From: CALGFH01 sp036003705 | GTDB taxonomy: Bacteria > Actinomycetota > CALGFH01 | Assembly: GCA_036003705.1 (NCBI GenBank) | Contig: DASYSE010000028.1 | Location: forward strand, 1 to 35,910 | Direction of reading: 5' to 3' | DNA length: 35,910 nucleotides | Shown here: positions 22,673 through 31,239 of the stretch, piece after piece | Layout: each line of letters opens with the position of its first letter | How positions within the stretch are numbered: the stretch's first letter is position 1 | Program-made: the position numbers and the translations under genes | Notes under the pieces: model-generated | Told to the model about the DNA's origin: nothing | Database searches by the model: none | The model's input: only the letters and a program-made list of their open reading frames with translations

Positions 22673-23161
22673 ATGGCCAGCTACGCGGAGCAGGTCGGGG
22701 AACGGCTCCGCAACATCCGCCTGCAGAAGGGCCTCTCCCTGCACGACGTCGAGGAGCGCTCGACCAAGGAGTTCAAGGCCAGCGTCCTTGGCGCCTACGA
22801 GCGGGGCGAGCGCAGCATCTCGGTGCCGCGGCTGCAGCGGCTGGCCATCTTCTACGGCGTCCCGGTCGACCACCTGCTGCCCCGGATGGGTCCCGAGGTC
22901 ACCGAATCCGCCGCCAACGGCCCCGCCGACGAGGCGGTCTGCATCGACCTCGAGGCGCTGGAGGCCAGGAGCGAGCCCGAGGCCCAGACCCTCAACCGCT
23001 ACCTGTCGCTGATCCAGACACAGCGCGGCGACTTCAACGGCAAAGTCCTCACCATCCGCCGTGACGATGTGCGTGTGCTAGCCGCTATCCTCGACCAGTC
23101 CCCAGGAGGCCTGATCGAGCGGCTGGACGATCTAGGCCTCCGCCGCCCGTCGTTCGGGTAG
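22673..23161 (+). CDS. bldD: BldD-like transcriptional regulator with c-di-GMP-binding motif
   Basis: BldD is an actinobacterial regulator that dimerises on DNA when bound to tetrameric c-di-GMP and controls development genes in Streptomyces. This 162-residue protein has an XRE-type helix-turn-helix at about 8-75 (GERLRNIRLQKGLSLHDVEE, GAYERGERSISVPRLQRLA, FYGVPVDHLLP). Its C-terminal domain contains RGDFNGKVLTIRRDD at 118-132. That is the full RxD-x8-RxxD signature (R118, D120, R129, D132), with the same spacing as the Streptomyces residues R114, D116, R125 and D128. GGAGG is placed 5 bases before the ATG. It follows the conservon by about 100 bases and has its own promoter. Confidence 0.9.
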   Translation: MASYAEQVGERLRNIRLQKGLSLHDVEERSTKEFKASVLGAYERGERSISVPRLQRLAIFYGVPVDHLLPRMGPEVTESAANGPADEAVCIDLEALEARSEPEAQTLNRYLSLIQTQRGDFNGKVLTIRRDDVRVLAAILDQSPGGLIERLDDLGLRRPSFG

Positions 23162-23244
23162 CCCGGGCCCGTGGCCCTGGCCGGCCGGCTCCCTGGAGGT
23201 GACCGTGGCCCGTCCGCTGACCTCCCTGGTGGAGGCGTTCGGCC

Positions 23245-24525
23245 GTGGGTGAGCCGGGAGCGGCCCCCAAGGTCGCCTTCAAGACCCTCGGCTGTCGGCT
23301 CAACCAGGCCGAGAGCGAGCAGGCGCTGGAGGCCCTTGGGGCGCGGGGGTTCGACCTGGCCCACGCCGGCGAGCAACCCGACGTGGTGGTCATCAACACC
23401 TGCACCGTCACCCAGGAGTCCACCGCCTCCTCCCGCCGCCTGATCCGCCGGACGGCCGAGGCCAACCCGCAGGCCACCGTCGTGGTCACCGGCTGCTACG
23501 CGGTCGCCGACCCGGAGGCGGTCAGGGCCATCCCAGGGGTCGACCTGGTGGTCGACAACGACGGCAAGGACCGGCTGGCCGAGCTGGTCACGGCCGTGCC
23601 GAGCGTGCGCCGGCTGCCGCTGATGGTGCGGCCGGCCCCGGTCGAGCGGCTGCGCACGCGGGTGGCGATCAAGGCCCAGACCGGCTGCGACGAATGGTGC
23701 ACCTTCTGCATCATCCCGCGCACCCGCGGCCCGCTGCGCTCCTACCCCGAGGAGCAGATCGTCGGCGACGTCCGCCGCCAGGTCGAGCGGGGCGTCCGCG
23801 AGGTCGTGCTCACCGGCGTCCACCTGGGCAAGTACGGCGACGACCGGGGCGAGCGGGACGCCCTCGCCCGGCTGGTCGACCGGCTCACCGCGATCGACGG
23901 GCTGCTGCGGCTGCGCCTGTCGAGCGTGCTGCCCGTGCAGGTGACCCCGGGGCTGGTGGCCAGGGTCCGCGACAACCCGAAGGTCTGCCGCCACCTGCAT
24001 GTGCCCCTGCAGGCCGGCGACGATGAGGTGCTGGCGGCCATGCACCGTCCCTACCGCATCGCCGAGTTCCTCGGTCGAGTGGAGCGGGCCAAGGCCGAGA
24101 TCGCCGGCCTCGGCCTGTCCACCGACGTGATCGTCGGCTTCCCGGGCGAGACCCGCCAGCAGTTCGCGGCAACCCTGGCCGTGGTCGAGCGGGTCGGCTT
24201 CTCCAAGCTGCACGTGTTCCGCTACTCCCAGCGGCCCGGCACCCCGGCGGCGACCATGCCGGACCAGGTGCCGGACGTCGAGAAGAAGGCGCGGGCCCGG
24301 GAGCTGATCGCCCTCGGCAACGAGCTGCGCCGCCGCTTCCACGAGGGCCACATCGGCCGGCCGGTGCAGGTGCTTGTCGAGTCGGCGGGCGACGGGCTGG
24401 CCGAGGGGACCAGCGACAACTACATCAAGGTCCGCTTCCCGGGAGGTCCCGAGCTGGTCGACCGGGTGGTGGTCGTGCGAGGCTTGCGGGCTGACGCCGA
24501 GGGCATGGAAGGGGAGGTCGCGTGA
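23245..24525 (+). CDS. mtaB: tRNA (N6-threonylcarbamoyladenosine37-C2)-methylthiotransferase MtaB
   Basis: Radical-SAM enzyme that adds a methylthio group to t6A at position 37 of tRNA; 426 residues. The N-terminal MTTase domain has its three cluster Cys in TLGCRLNQAES, INTCTVTQES and VTGCYAV. The radical-SAM motif is CDEWCTFCIIPRTRG. SDVIVGFPGE-like sequence (STDVIVGFPGET) and a C-terminal TRAM-like region (GRPVQVLVESAGDG onward) follow. LGCRLNQAE and FCIIPRTRG point to MtaB rather than MiaB or RimO. GTG start with GGAGG 9 bases before. It overlaps the HIT gene (GTGA). Confidence 0.94.
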   Translation: MGEPGAAPKVAFKTLGCRLNQAESEQALEALGARGFDLAHAGEQPDVVVINTCTVTQESTASSRRLIRRTAEANPQATVVVTGCYAVADPEAVRAIPGVDLVVDNDGKDRLAELVTAVPSVRRLPLMVRPAPVERLRTRVAIKAQTGCDEWCTFCIIPRTRGPLRSYPEEQIVGDVRRQVERGVREVVLTGVHLGKYGDDRGERDALARLVDRLTAIDGLLRLRLSSVLPVQVTPGLVARVRDNPKVCRHLHVPLQAGDDEVLAAMHRPYRIAEFLGRVERAKAEIAGLGLSTDVIVGFPGETRQQFAATLAVVERVGFSKLHVFRYSQRPGTPAATMPDQVPDVEKKARARELIALGNELRRRFHEGHIGRPVQVLVESAGDGLAEGTSDNYIKVRFPGGPELVDRVVVVRGLRADAEGMEGEVA

Positions 24526-24869
24526 GCGAACCGGACTGCCTGTTCTGCAAGATCGTCGAGCAGCAGATCCCGGCGCAGCTGGTGCTGGACCGCGACGACG
24601 TGCTCGCCTTCCGCGACGTCAACCCGCAGGCGCCGACCCACATCCTGGTCATTCCCAAACAGCACCTCCCGAGCCTGGAGGCGGTCGCCGAGGGCCATGG
24701 GCGCCTGCTGTCCAGCCTGGTCGCCGCCGTCAACCAGGTCGCCCGTGAGGACGGCGTGGCCGGCGCCTTCCGGGTGGTGACCAACGTCGGCCGGAGTGCA
24801 GGCCAGTCCGTCGACCACCTGCACCTGCACGTGCTCGGCGGCCGCGCCATGAGCTGGCCTCCGGGGTAG
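24522..24869 (+). CDS. HIT family protein (histidine triad nucleotide-binding, HinT-like)
   Basis: Small cytosolic hydrolase of the HIT superfamily, probably acting on adenosine phosphoramidates; 115 residues, a normal size. N-terminal CLFCKIVEQQIPAQLV is typical of HinT. The catalytic histidine triad is HLHLHVLGG near the C-terminus. GTG start overlapping the mtaB stop. This HIT gene usually lies upstream of phoH in actinobacteria; here an S9 peptidase gene separates them. Confidence 0.94.
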   Translation: MSEPDCLFCKIVEQQIPAQLVLDRDDVLAFRDVNPQAPTHILVIPKQHLPSLEAVAEGHGRLLSSLVAAVNQVAREDGVAGAFRVVTNVGRSAGQSVDHLHLHVLGGRAMSWPPG

Positions 24870-24873
24870 CGTC

Positions 24874-26838
24874 GTGGCGACCACCGCCCCCTTCGGCTCC
24901 TGGGCGTCGCCGATCAGCGCCGAGCTGGTCGCCGCCGGCGGGGTGTCGCTGGACGAGGTCCGGGTGGGCCGTGATGGCGTGTACTGGGTCGAGGGCCGGC
25001 CCAAGGAGGGCGGCCGCCAGGTCGTCTGCCACGCCGGGCCGGATGGCCGTGCCGAGGACGTGACCCGCGAAGGCTTCAACGTCCGCACCCGCGTCCACGA
25101 GTACGGCGGCGGCAGCTACGCCCTGCACGGCGACGCCCTGTTCTTCGCCAACTACGCCGACCAGCGGCTGTACCGCCAGGACCTCGGGTCCGACCCGCGG
25201 CCGATCACCCCCGAGCCGCCCGCCCCGGCCGCCCACCGCTACGCCGACCCGTGCCCGACCCCCGACGGCCGGCTGCTGGTCTGCGTGCGGGAGCGCCACC
25301 AGCACGGGGCGGTGGACAATGAGCTGGTCGCCGTGCCGGCCGACGGCGGCGGCCCCCCGGTCGTGCTGGCGTCCGGGCGTGACTTCTACGCCAGCCCCCG
25401 CCTGAGCCCGGACGGCCGGCGCCTGGCCTGGCTGGAGTGGGACCACCCGAACATGCCGTGGGACGGCACCGAGCTGACGACGGCCGAGCTGGCCGGCGGC
25501 GGCCTGGCCGGCACCCCGGTCACCGTCGCCGGCGGGCCCAGGGAGTCGGTGTTCCAGCCGGAGTGGAGCCCGGACGGCGTGCTGCACCTGGTCAGCGACC
25601 GTAGCGGCTGGTGGAACCTGTACCGGGTCGACGCCGGCGGCGGCCTCCAGGCGCTGGCGCCGATGGAGGAGGAGTTCGGCCATCCCCAGTGGGTCTTCGG
25701 CATGGCCACCTACGCCTTCCTGCCCGGCGGCCGGATCGCCTGCATCCACGGCCGGGGCCCGATGCAGCGCCTGGGCATCCTGGGCCCCGATGCCGGGGGG
25801 GTCCGGGGCACCCCGGCGGGTCGCCTGACCGACCTGGAGCTTCCATTCACCGCCTTCTACCCGCCGCAGCTGCGGGCGCTCGGCGACCGGCTGGTCTGCC
25901 TGGCCGGGAGCCCGACCCAGGCCGCGGCCGTGGTGGTGATCGACCCGGACGGCGGAGGCGTCCAGGTGCTGCAGCACAGCGAGGACCGGGAGCTGGACCC
26001 CGGCTACCTGTCGGTGCCCGAGCCGATCGAGTTCCCGACCGCGGGCGGGCGTAGCGCCCACGCCCTCTACTACCCGCCGGCCAACCGCGAGTTCCGCGGT
26101 CCGGACGGGGAGCGGCCACCCCTGGTGGTGGCCAGCCACGGCGGCCCCACCGCCCGGGTCGACAGCCAGCTGCACGTCGGCTACCAGTTCTTCACCAGCC
26201 GCGGCTTCGCGGTCGTTGACGTCGACTACGGGGGCTCCACCGGCTACGGTCGCGCCTACCGCCAGCGGCTGGACGGGCAGTGGGGCATCGTCGACGTCGA
26301 GGACTGCGTGGCCGCCGCCCGCTACCTGGCCGAGCGGGGCCAGGTCGACCCGGCCCGGCTGGCCATCCGTGGTGGCAGCGCCGGCGGCTACACCACCCTG
26401 TGCGCCCTCACCTTCCGCGATGACTTCGCCGCCGGGGCCAGCTACTACGGGGTGGCCGATGCGGCCGCGCTGGCCCGCGACACCCACAAGTTCGAGTCGC
26501 GCTACCTGGACCGCCTGATCGGGCCCTGGCCGGAGGCCGAGGAGCTGTACCGGGAGCGGTCGCCGATCCACTTCACCGACCGCCTGTCCTGCCCGGTGAT
26601 CCTGCTCCAGGGACTGGAGGACAAGGTGGTGCCGCCCGCCCAGGCCGAGATGATGGTCGCCGCCCTCGACGCCATGGGCATCCCCCACGCCTACCTGGCC
26701 TTCCCCGGCGAGCAGCATGGCTTCCGCCAGGCCGGCCACATCCGCCGCGCCTGTGAGGCCGAGCTGTACTTCTACAGCCGCGTGTTCGGGTTCGAGCTCG
26801 CCGACCCGGTCGACCCGGTCCCGATCGCCCACCTGTAG
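24874..26838 (+). CDS. S9 family prolyl oligopeptidase / acylaminoacyl-peptidase-like
   Basis: Serine peptidase that cleaves short peptides. 654 residues with an N-terminal beta-propeller (about 1-395; repeated blades such as SPRLSPDGRRLAWLEW and QPEWSPDGVLHLVSDRSG) and a C-terminal alpha/beta-hydrolase domain. Catalytic triad by motif: S502 in RGGSAGGYT, D583 in LQGLEDKVVPP, and H615 in GEQHGFRQ. VVASHGGPTARVD supplies the oxyanion-hole region. There is no signal peptide, so it should be cytosolic. GTG start 4 bases after the HIT stop; probably the last gene of the mtaB operon. Its place between HIT and phoH is unusual. Exact substrate unknown. Confidence 0.9.
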   Translation: MATTAPFGSWASPISAELVAAGGVSLDEVRVGRDGVYWVEGRPKEGGRQVVCHAGPDGRAEDVTREGFNVRTRVHEYGGGSYALHGDALFFANYADQRLYRQDLGSDPRPITPEPPAPAAHRYADPCPTPDGRLLVCVRERHQHGAVDNELVAVPADGGGPPVVLASGRDFYASPRLSPDGRRLAWLEWDHPNMPWDGTELTTAELAGGGLAGTPVTVAGGPRESVFQPEWSPDGVLHLVSDRSGWWNLYRVDAGGGLQALAPMEEEFGHPQWVFGMATYAFLPGGRIACIHGRGPMQRLGILGPDAGGVRGTPAGRLTDLELPFTAFYPPQLRALGDRLVCLAGSPTQAAAVVVIDPDGGGVQVLQHSEDRELDPGYLSVPEPIEFPTAGGRSAHALYYPPANREFRGPDGERPPLVVASHGGPTARVDSQLHVGYQFFTSRGFAVVDVDYGGSTGYGRAYRQRLDGQWGIVDVEDCVAAARYLAERGQVDPARLAIRGGSAGGYTTLCALTFRDDFAAGASYYGVADAAALARDTHKFESRYLDRLIGPWPEAEELYRERSPIHFTDRLSCPVILLQGLEDKVVPPAQAEMMVAALDAMGIPHAYLAFPGEQHGFRQAGHIRRACEAELYFYSRVFGFELADPVDPVPIAHL

Positions 26839-26870
26839 CGCCTCTGCCGCCCGCTCGCCCCGTGGCTCGC

Positions 26871-26876
26871 TATACT
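26871..26876 (+). promoter_or_regulatory. Putative -10 element upstream of phoH
   Basis: TATACT matches TATAAT at five of six positions and is striking in such GC-rich DNA. No clear -35. The leader (about 26883-26944) contains a perfect 6-bp hairpin, CCGACC (26887-26892) with GGTCGG (26899-26904), and GGAGG at 26926-26930. It would drive phoH-ybeY-corC-cdd-era. Confidence 0.5.
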
Positions 26877-26944
26877 CGGGAACCTGCCGACCACCGCCGG
26901 TCGGATTACGACGACGTCCCCAATCGGAGGGGCAAACGGCAAGC

Positions 26945-27916
26945 GTGCGGCAACCAACGCAGGTCCAGGTCAAGGTGCTGGTCCCCGGAAACCACTCGAT
27001 GGTCAGCCTCCTTGGAACCCGGGACGAGCTGCTCAAGCTGATCGAGGCCGCCTTCGAGAGCACGGTCTTCGTCCGCGGCAACGAGATCACCATCACCGGC
27101 GAGCAGACCGACGCCGATCGGGTCGCCCGCCTCTTCGAAGAGCTGATCCTCCTGCTCGAACGGGGCGACGCGCTCACCGCCGACACCGTCGGCCGCTCGA
27201 TCGACATCATCAGGGGCGACGGGGCGGGCCGGCCGTCGGTGGTGTTCGGCGACGCGGTGCTGACCAGCCGCGGCCGCTCGATCAAGCCCAAGACGGTCGG
27301 GCAGAAGAAGTACGTCGACGCCATCCGCAAGAACACGGTGGTGTTCGGGATCGGCCCGGCCGGCACCGGCAAGACCTACCTGGCCATGGCCGTCGCCGTC
27401 CAGGCGCTGATCACCAAGCAGGTCAACCGGCTGATCCTGACCCGGCCGGCGGTCGAGGCCGGGGAGAAGCTCGGCTTCCTGCCAGGCAGCCTGTCGGAGA
27501 AGATCGACCCCTACCTGCGGCCCCTCTACGACGCCCTGTACGAGATGATGGACGGCGAGCAGGTCACCCGGCTGATGGAGCGCGGCACCATCGAGGTCGC
27601 CCCCCTGGCCTACATGCGCGGAAGAACCTTGAACAACTCGTTCATCGTGCTCGACGAGGCGCAGAACACCACGCCGGAGCAGATGAAGATGTTCCTGACG
27701 CGGCTGGGGCTCAACTCCAAGGCGGTCGTCACCGGCGATATCACCCAGATCGACCTGCCGGCGGGGCAGCATTCCGGGCTCAACGTGGTCCGCGAGATCC
27801 TCACCGGCATCGACGACCTGTCCTTCGTGTACCTGTCCAGCCGTGACGTGGTCCGCCACCGGATCGTGCAGGACATCGTCGAGGCCTACCGCCGCTACGA
27901 CGAGGCCAGGTCGTAG
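26945..27916 (+). CDS. phoH: PhoH-like ATPase (PhoL)
   Basis: P-loop ATPase of the PhoH family, linked to RNA metabolism and commonly next to ybeY; 323 residues. A small N-terminal KH-like region (about 1-95, GNHSMVSLLGTRDELLKLIE and FVRGNEITITGEQTDADR) precedes the ATPase. Walker A is GPAGTGKT at 137-144 and Walker B is FIVLDEAQNTTPEQMKMFL. Sensor-like segments are VVTGDITQIDLP and LSSRDVVRHRIVQDIV. GTG 26945 is the best in-frame start, although GGAGG sits rather far (14 bases) upstream. Followed by ybeY. Confidence 0.94.
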   Translation: MRQPTQVQVKVLVPGNHSMVSLLGTRDELLKLIEAAFESTVFVRGNEITITGEQTDADRVARLFEELILLLERGDALTADTVGRSIDIIRGDGAGRPSVVFGDAVLTSRGRSIKPKTVGQKKYVDAIRKNTVVFGIGPAGTGKTYLAMAVAVQALITKQVNRLILTRPAVEAGEKLGFLPGSLSEKIDPYLRPLYDALYEMMDGEQVTRLMERGTIEVAPLAYMRGRTLNNSFIVLDEAQNTTPEQMKMFLTRLGLNSKAVVTGDITQIDLPAGQHSGLNVVREILTGIDDLSFVYLSSRDVVRHRIVQDIVEAYRRYDEARS

Positions 27917-27962
27917 TGGCCCCCGACCCTCCGCATCGCCCCCCGCCCCGGGTTGGCCGGGA

Positions 27963-28505
27963 ATGAGCGTGTTCCTGGCCAATGAGCAGGCCGACTACAG
28001 GGTGGACGAGCCGGCCCTGACCCGGCTGGCCCGGCTGGTGATGGACGCCGAGGGGGTCGAGGAGTCCGAGATCTCGCTGCTGCTGGTCGACCGGTCGGTG
28101 ATGACCGACCTCAACGAACGCTACATGGGCGAGGACCGGCCAACCGACGTGCTCGCCTTCCCGATCGACGGCCCGTCCCCGGCGTCCGGCCCGCCCGGCG
28201 GGCCGTCCGGCCCCCGCGGGTTTGCCGCCGACCGCCAGGCCGACGAGGATGACGAGGACGCGCTGGACGACGAGGAGGACGACGACGCGCCCTGGCTGCT
28301 CGGCGACATCGTGCTGTGCCCGGCCTACGCGGCCGAGCAGGCCACCCGGAACGGCCGGGGCCTGGCCGCCGAGCTGGAGCTGCTGACCGTGCACGGCATC
28401 CTCCACCTGTGCGGCTTCGACCACGCCGAGCCCGACGACGAGCGGGCCATGACGGCCCGCACCGACGAGCTGCTGGCCCGCTGGCGCGCCGGTGACCGGT
28501 CGTGA
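27963..28505 (+). CDS. ybeY: Endoribonuclease / rRNA maturation factor YbeY, with acidic insertion
   Basis: Zinc metalloprotein needed for 16S rRNA 3'-end maturation; 180 residues. The zinc motif H3xH5xH is HGILHLCGFDH (H144, H148, H154). NERYMGEDRPTDVLAFPID (51-69) and LGDIVLCP (113-120) are conserved but are separated by about 40 residues of Gly/Pro then a strongly acidic run (DEDDEDALDDEEDDDA). Most YbeY proteins have a much shorter linker at that place. The start is ATG 27963, because homology begins at MSVFLANEQ. Its stop overlaps the next start (GTGA). Confidence 0.93.
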   Translation: MSVFLANEQADYRVDEPALTRLARLVMDAEGVEESEISLLLVDRSVMTDLNERYMGEDRPTDVLAFPIDGPSPASGPPGGPSGPRGFAADRQADEDDEDALDDEEDDDAPWLLGDIVLCPAYAAEQATRNGRGLAAELELLTVHGILHLCGFDHAEPDDERAMTARTDELLARWRAGDRS

Positions 28506-29809
28506 ACCGGCTCACCACCACCGACATCTGGAGCCTGGTGGCCGTGGCCGTGCTGACCGCGATCGCCGCCCTGCTGGCCGCCGCCGAGACCAGCCTGACC
28601 CGCATGAGCCGGGCCAGGGCGATGCACCTGCACGAGGAGCAGCGCCGAGGGTCCGCCCAGCTGCTCGGCCTGGTCGAGCAGCCCGCCCGGTTCCTCAACC
28701 TGGTGCTGCTGCTGGTGCTGGTGGTCCAGTTCTTCGCCACCGCCCTGTTCACCTCGGTGATGAACCGGCTGGTCGGCGGCGGTCTCGGGGTGGTGATCGC
28801 GGCAACGGTCATGACCGTGATCACCTTCATCGGGGCCGAGGTCGCCCCCAAGACCTACGCCGTGCAGCACACCGACCGGGCGGCCCTGACAGTGGCGCCG
28901 TTCGTGTACGTGCTCACCCGCCTGCCCGTCCTCGGGCCGCTGACCCGGCTGCTGATCGCCATCGGCAACGTGGTCACGCCGGGCAAGGGCCTGAAGAGCG
29001 GGCCGTTCGTGTCCGAGGACGAGATCAAGGCGATGGTCGACGAGGCCGAGCGGGACGACGTGATCGAAGAGGAAGAGCGGGAGATGATCCACTCGATCTT
29101 CGAGTTCGGCGACACCATCCTGCGCGAGGTCATGGTGCCCCGCCCCGACATGGTCGCGGTCCCGCTCCAGACCTCGCTGCAGCAGGTGCTGGAGCTGATC
29201 CTGCGCACCGGCTTCTCCCGGATCCCCGTCTACGACGGCACCGTCGATGAGGTGGTCGGGCTGGCCTACGCCAAGGACGTGCTCCGCCGGCTCCACGACA
29301 GCCAGGCCGACAAGCCGCTGGCCGACATCCTGCGCCCGGCCCCGTTCATGCCCGAGTCGATGCGGGCGGCCGAGTGCCTACGCGAGGTGCGCCGGCGCAA
29401 GAGCCACATGGTGATCGTGATCGACGAGTACGGCGGGACCTCCGGCCTGGTCACGATCGAGGACCTGCTGGAGGAGATCGTCGGCGAGATCGCCGACGAG
29501 TACGACCTGGAGGAGCCCAACATCGAGCCGCTGCCGGACGGCGACTACCGGGTCAACGCCCGCCTCGGCATCGACGAGGTCAACGAGCTGCTCGACGTCC
29601 AGCTGCCGTCGACCGAGTGGGACTCGATCGGTGGGCTGCTGTTCAACCTGGTCGGCGGGGTGCCGCGCGAGGGCCAGGAGGTCGAGTTCCAGGGGCTGCG
29701 CCTGCGGGCCGAGCGGGTCCAGGGCCGGCGCATCGGCCGGGTCCGCATCCACCGGCTGGCCCCGCCGGAGGAGGCCACCGACGCCGCCGCCGAGGCCCGC
29801 CGGCTGTGA
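28502..29809 (+). CDS. CNNM/CorC family membrane protein with CBS pair (HlyC/CorC transporter-like)
   Basis: Membrane protein of the family that includes CorC and the magnesium exporter MpfA; magnesium or cobalt transport is inferred from the family. 435 residues: an N-terminal DUF21/CNNM domain (about 1-190) with four hydrophobic stretches (for example LNLVLLLVLVVQFFATALFT), an acidic helix DDVIEEEEREMIHSIFEFGD, then two CBS domains (about 210-330, REVMVPRPDMVAV and SHMVIVIDEYGGTSGLVTIE). A C-terminal CorC_HlyC domain (about 345-425) has YRVNARLGIDEVNELL and SIGGLLFNLVGGVP. GTG overlaps the ybeY stop; its own TGA overlaps the cdd start. Confidence 0.92.
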   Translation: MNRLTTTDIWSLVAVAVLTAIAALLAAAETSLTRMSRARAMHLHEEQRRGSAQLLGLVEQPARFLNLVLLLVLVVQFFATALFTSVMNRLVGGGLGVVIAATVMTVITFIGAEVAPKTYAVQHTDRAALTVAPFVYVLTRLPVLGPLTRLLIAIGNVVTPGKGLKSGPFVSEDEIKAMVDEAERDDVIEEEEREMIHSIFEFGDTILREVMVPRPDMVAVPLQTSLQQVLELILRTGFSRIPVYDGTVDEVVGLAYAKDVLRRLHDSQADKPLADILRPAPFMPESMRAAECLREVRRRKSHMVIVIDEYGGTSGLVTIEDLLEEIVGEIADEYDLEEPNIEPLPDGDYRVNARLGIDEVNELLDVQLPSTEWDSIGGLLFNLVGGVPREGQEVEFQGLRLRAERVQGRRIGRVRIHRLAPPEEATDAAAEARRL

Positions 29810-30258
29810 TCCGCCCGTCGGCCGGCGAGCTGGTGGCCGCCGCTCGGGCGGCCCGGGAACGGGCCTACGCCCCCTACTCCGGGTTCCGGGTGGGGGCGGC
29901 CCTGCTCGCCGAGCAGGGCGACGTCTTCACCGCGGCCAACGTCGAGAACGCCAGCTACGGGCTGGCCATCTGCGCCGAGCGGTCGGCGGTGGTGGCGGCC
30001 GTGGCCGCCGGCTACCGCAGCTTCGTCGCCATCGCGGTCGCCGGCAACGGCCTCGACCCGGTCACCCCCTGCGGGGCCTGCCGCCAGGTGCTGCGCGAGT
30101 TCCCCAAGGGCGTCGACCTCGAGGTGGTCTGCGCCGGCGAGGCGGGAGACGGGCTGCTCACCACCACCCTCGGGAGCCTGCTCCCCGAGAGCTTCGGCCC
30201 GGAGAGCCTGGGGGGTCTGGGGGGCTCGAGCCCAGTCTCCCGGGGTGATCCTCGATGA
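29806..30258 (+). CDS. cdd: Cytidine deaminase
   Basis: Zinc enzyme converting cytidine and deoxycytidine to uridine and deoxyuridine in pyrimidine salvage; 150 residues, with a Ser/Gly-rich tail of about 20 beyond the usual end. YAPYSGFRVGAALL and NVENASYGLAICAERSAV carry the catalytic Glu and first zinc Cys (C56, E58). PCGACRQVL supplies the other two (C89, C92). GTG start overlaps the previous stop (GTGA), and its TGA overlaps the era ATG (ATGA). cdd beside era is a common bacterial arrangement. Confidence 0.94.
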   Translation: MIRPSAGELVAAARAARERAYAPYSGFRVGAALLAEQGDVFTAANVENASYGLAICAERSAVVAAVAAGYRSFVAIAVAGNGLDPVTPCGACRQVLREFPKGVDLEVVCAGEAGDGLLTTTLGSLLPESFGPESLGGLGGSSPVSRGDPR

Positions 30259-31136
30259 AGGCCGGGCTGGCCGCGCTGGTCGGGCGGCCCAACGTCGGCA
30301 AGTCGACGCTGCTCAACAGCCTGCTCGGCCGCAAGCTGGCGATCGTCTCGGACAAGCCGCAGACCACCCGCTCGACGGTCCGCGGGGTGCTGCACCGGCC
30401 GGAGGGCCAGGCTGTCCTGGTCGACACCCCCGGCCTGCACAAGCCGCGCACGCTGCTCGGCCAGCGGCTGAACGACCTGGTCAGAGGCACCCTGGCCGAA
30501 GTCGACCTGGTCTGCCTGCTGGTCGACGCGGCCGCCGGGGTCGGCGCCGGCGACCGCTTCCTGGCGGCCGAGACCGCCAAGGTGTCCATGCCAACGCTCT
30601 GCGTCGTCAACAAGATGGACGCGGCCTCCCGGCCGAAGCTGGCCGCGGCCCTGGAGGCGGCCGCCGGCCTGCGCGACTTCGCCGAGGTGGTGCCCGTCTC
30701 GGCCCGCACCGGCGAGCAGCTCGACCTGCTGGCCGAGCTGCTGCTGCGCCATCTCCCCGAGGGCCGGCCGCTGTACCCGGAGGGCCACCTCAGCGACGAG
30801 CCGGAGCAGCACCTGGTCGCCGAGCTGATCCGGGAGAAGGCCCTGGCCATGGTCCGCGACGAGCTGCCCCACTCGGTGGCCGTGCTGGTCGAGGAGCTGG
30901 GCCCCGACCCCGACCGCGACGACCTGCTGGTCATCCGGGCGTTCCTGTTCGTGGAGCGGGCCAGCCAGAAGCCGATCATCCTCGGCCGCGGCGGGTCGGT
31001 CCTGCGCGAGATCGGCACCCGGGCCAGGGCCGAGCTCGAGGCCCTGTTCGGCACCCAGATCTACCTGGATCTCCGGGTCAAGGTGGCCAAGGAGTGGCAA
31101 CGCGACCCGCGCCAGCTGGCCCGCCTGGGGTTCTGA
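30255..31136 (+). CDS. era: GTPase Era
   Basis: Essential GTPase that binds 16S rRNA during 30S assembly; 293 residues, family length. G1 is GRPNVGKS (10-17), the switch I segment is SDKPQTTRSTVRGVL, G3 is DTPGLHKP, G4 is NKMD and G5 is VSARTG. The C-terminal KH domain has HLVAELIREKALAMVRDELPHS-type sequence and KPIILGRGGSVLREIGTRAR. It ends the phoH-ybeY-corC-cdd-era operon; ybeY and era acting together in 30S maturation fits the clustering. Confidence 0.97.
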   Translation: MKAGLAALVGRPNVGKSTLLNSLLGRKLAIVSDKPQTTRSTVRGVLHRPEGQAVLVDTPGLHKPRTLLGQRLNDLVRGTLAEVDLVCLLVDAAAGVGAGDRFLAAETAKVSMPTLCVVNKMDAASRPKLAAALEAAAGLRDFAEVVPVSARTGEQLDLLAELLLRHLPEGRPLYPEGHLSDEPEQHLVAELIREKALAMVRDELPHSVAVLVEELGPDPDRDDLLVIRAFLFVERASQKPIILGRGGSVLREIGTRARAELEALFGTQIYLDLRVKVAKEWQRDPRQLARLGF

Positions 31137-31239
31137 CCCTCCGCCTGGCCGGTCCGGCGCCAGAACGGCTGCCGGCCTCGGCGTGGCGCACCGTCCCTCG
31201 GCCGGGCCGCCGGCGCCCCCGCCCGCCCGGCCCGGCCGG

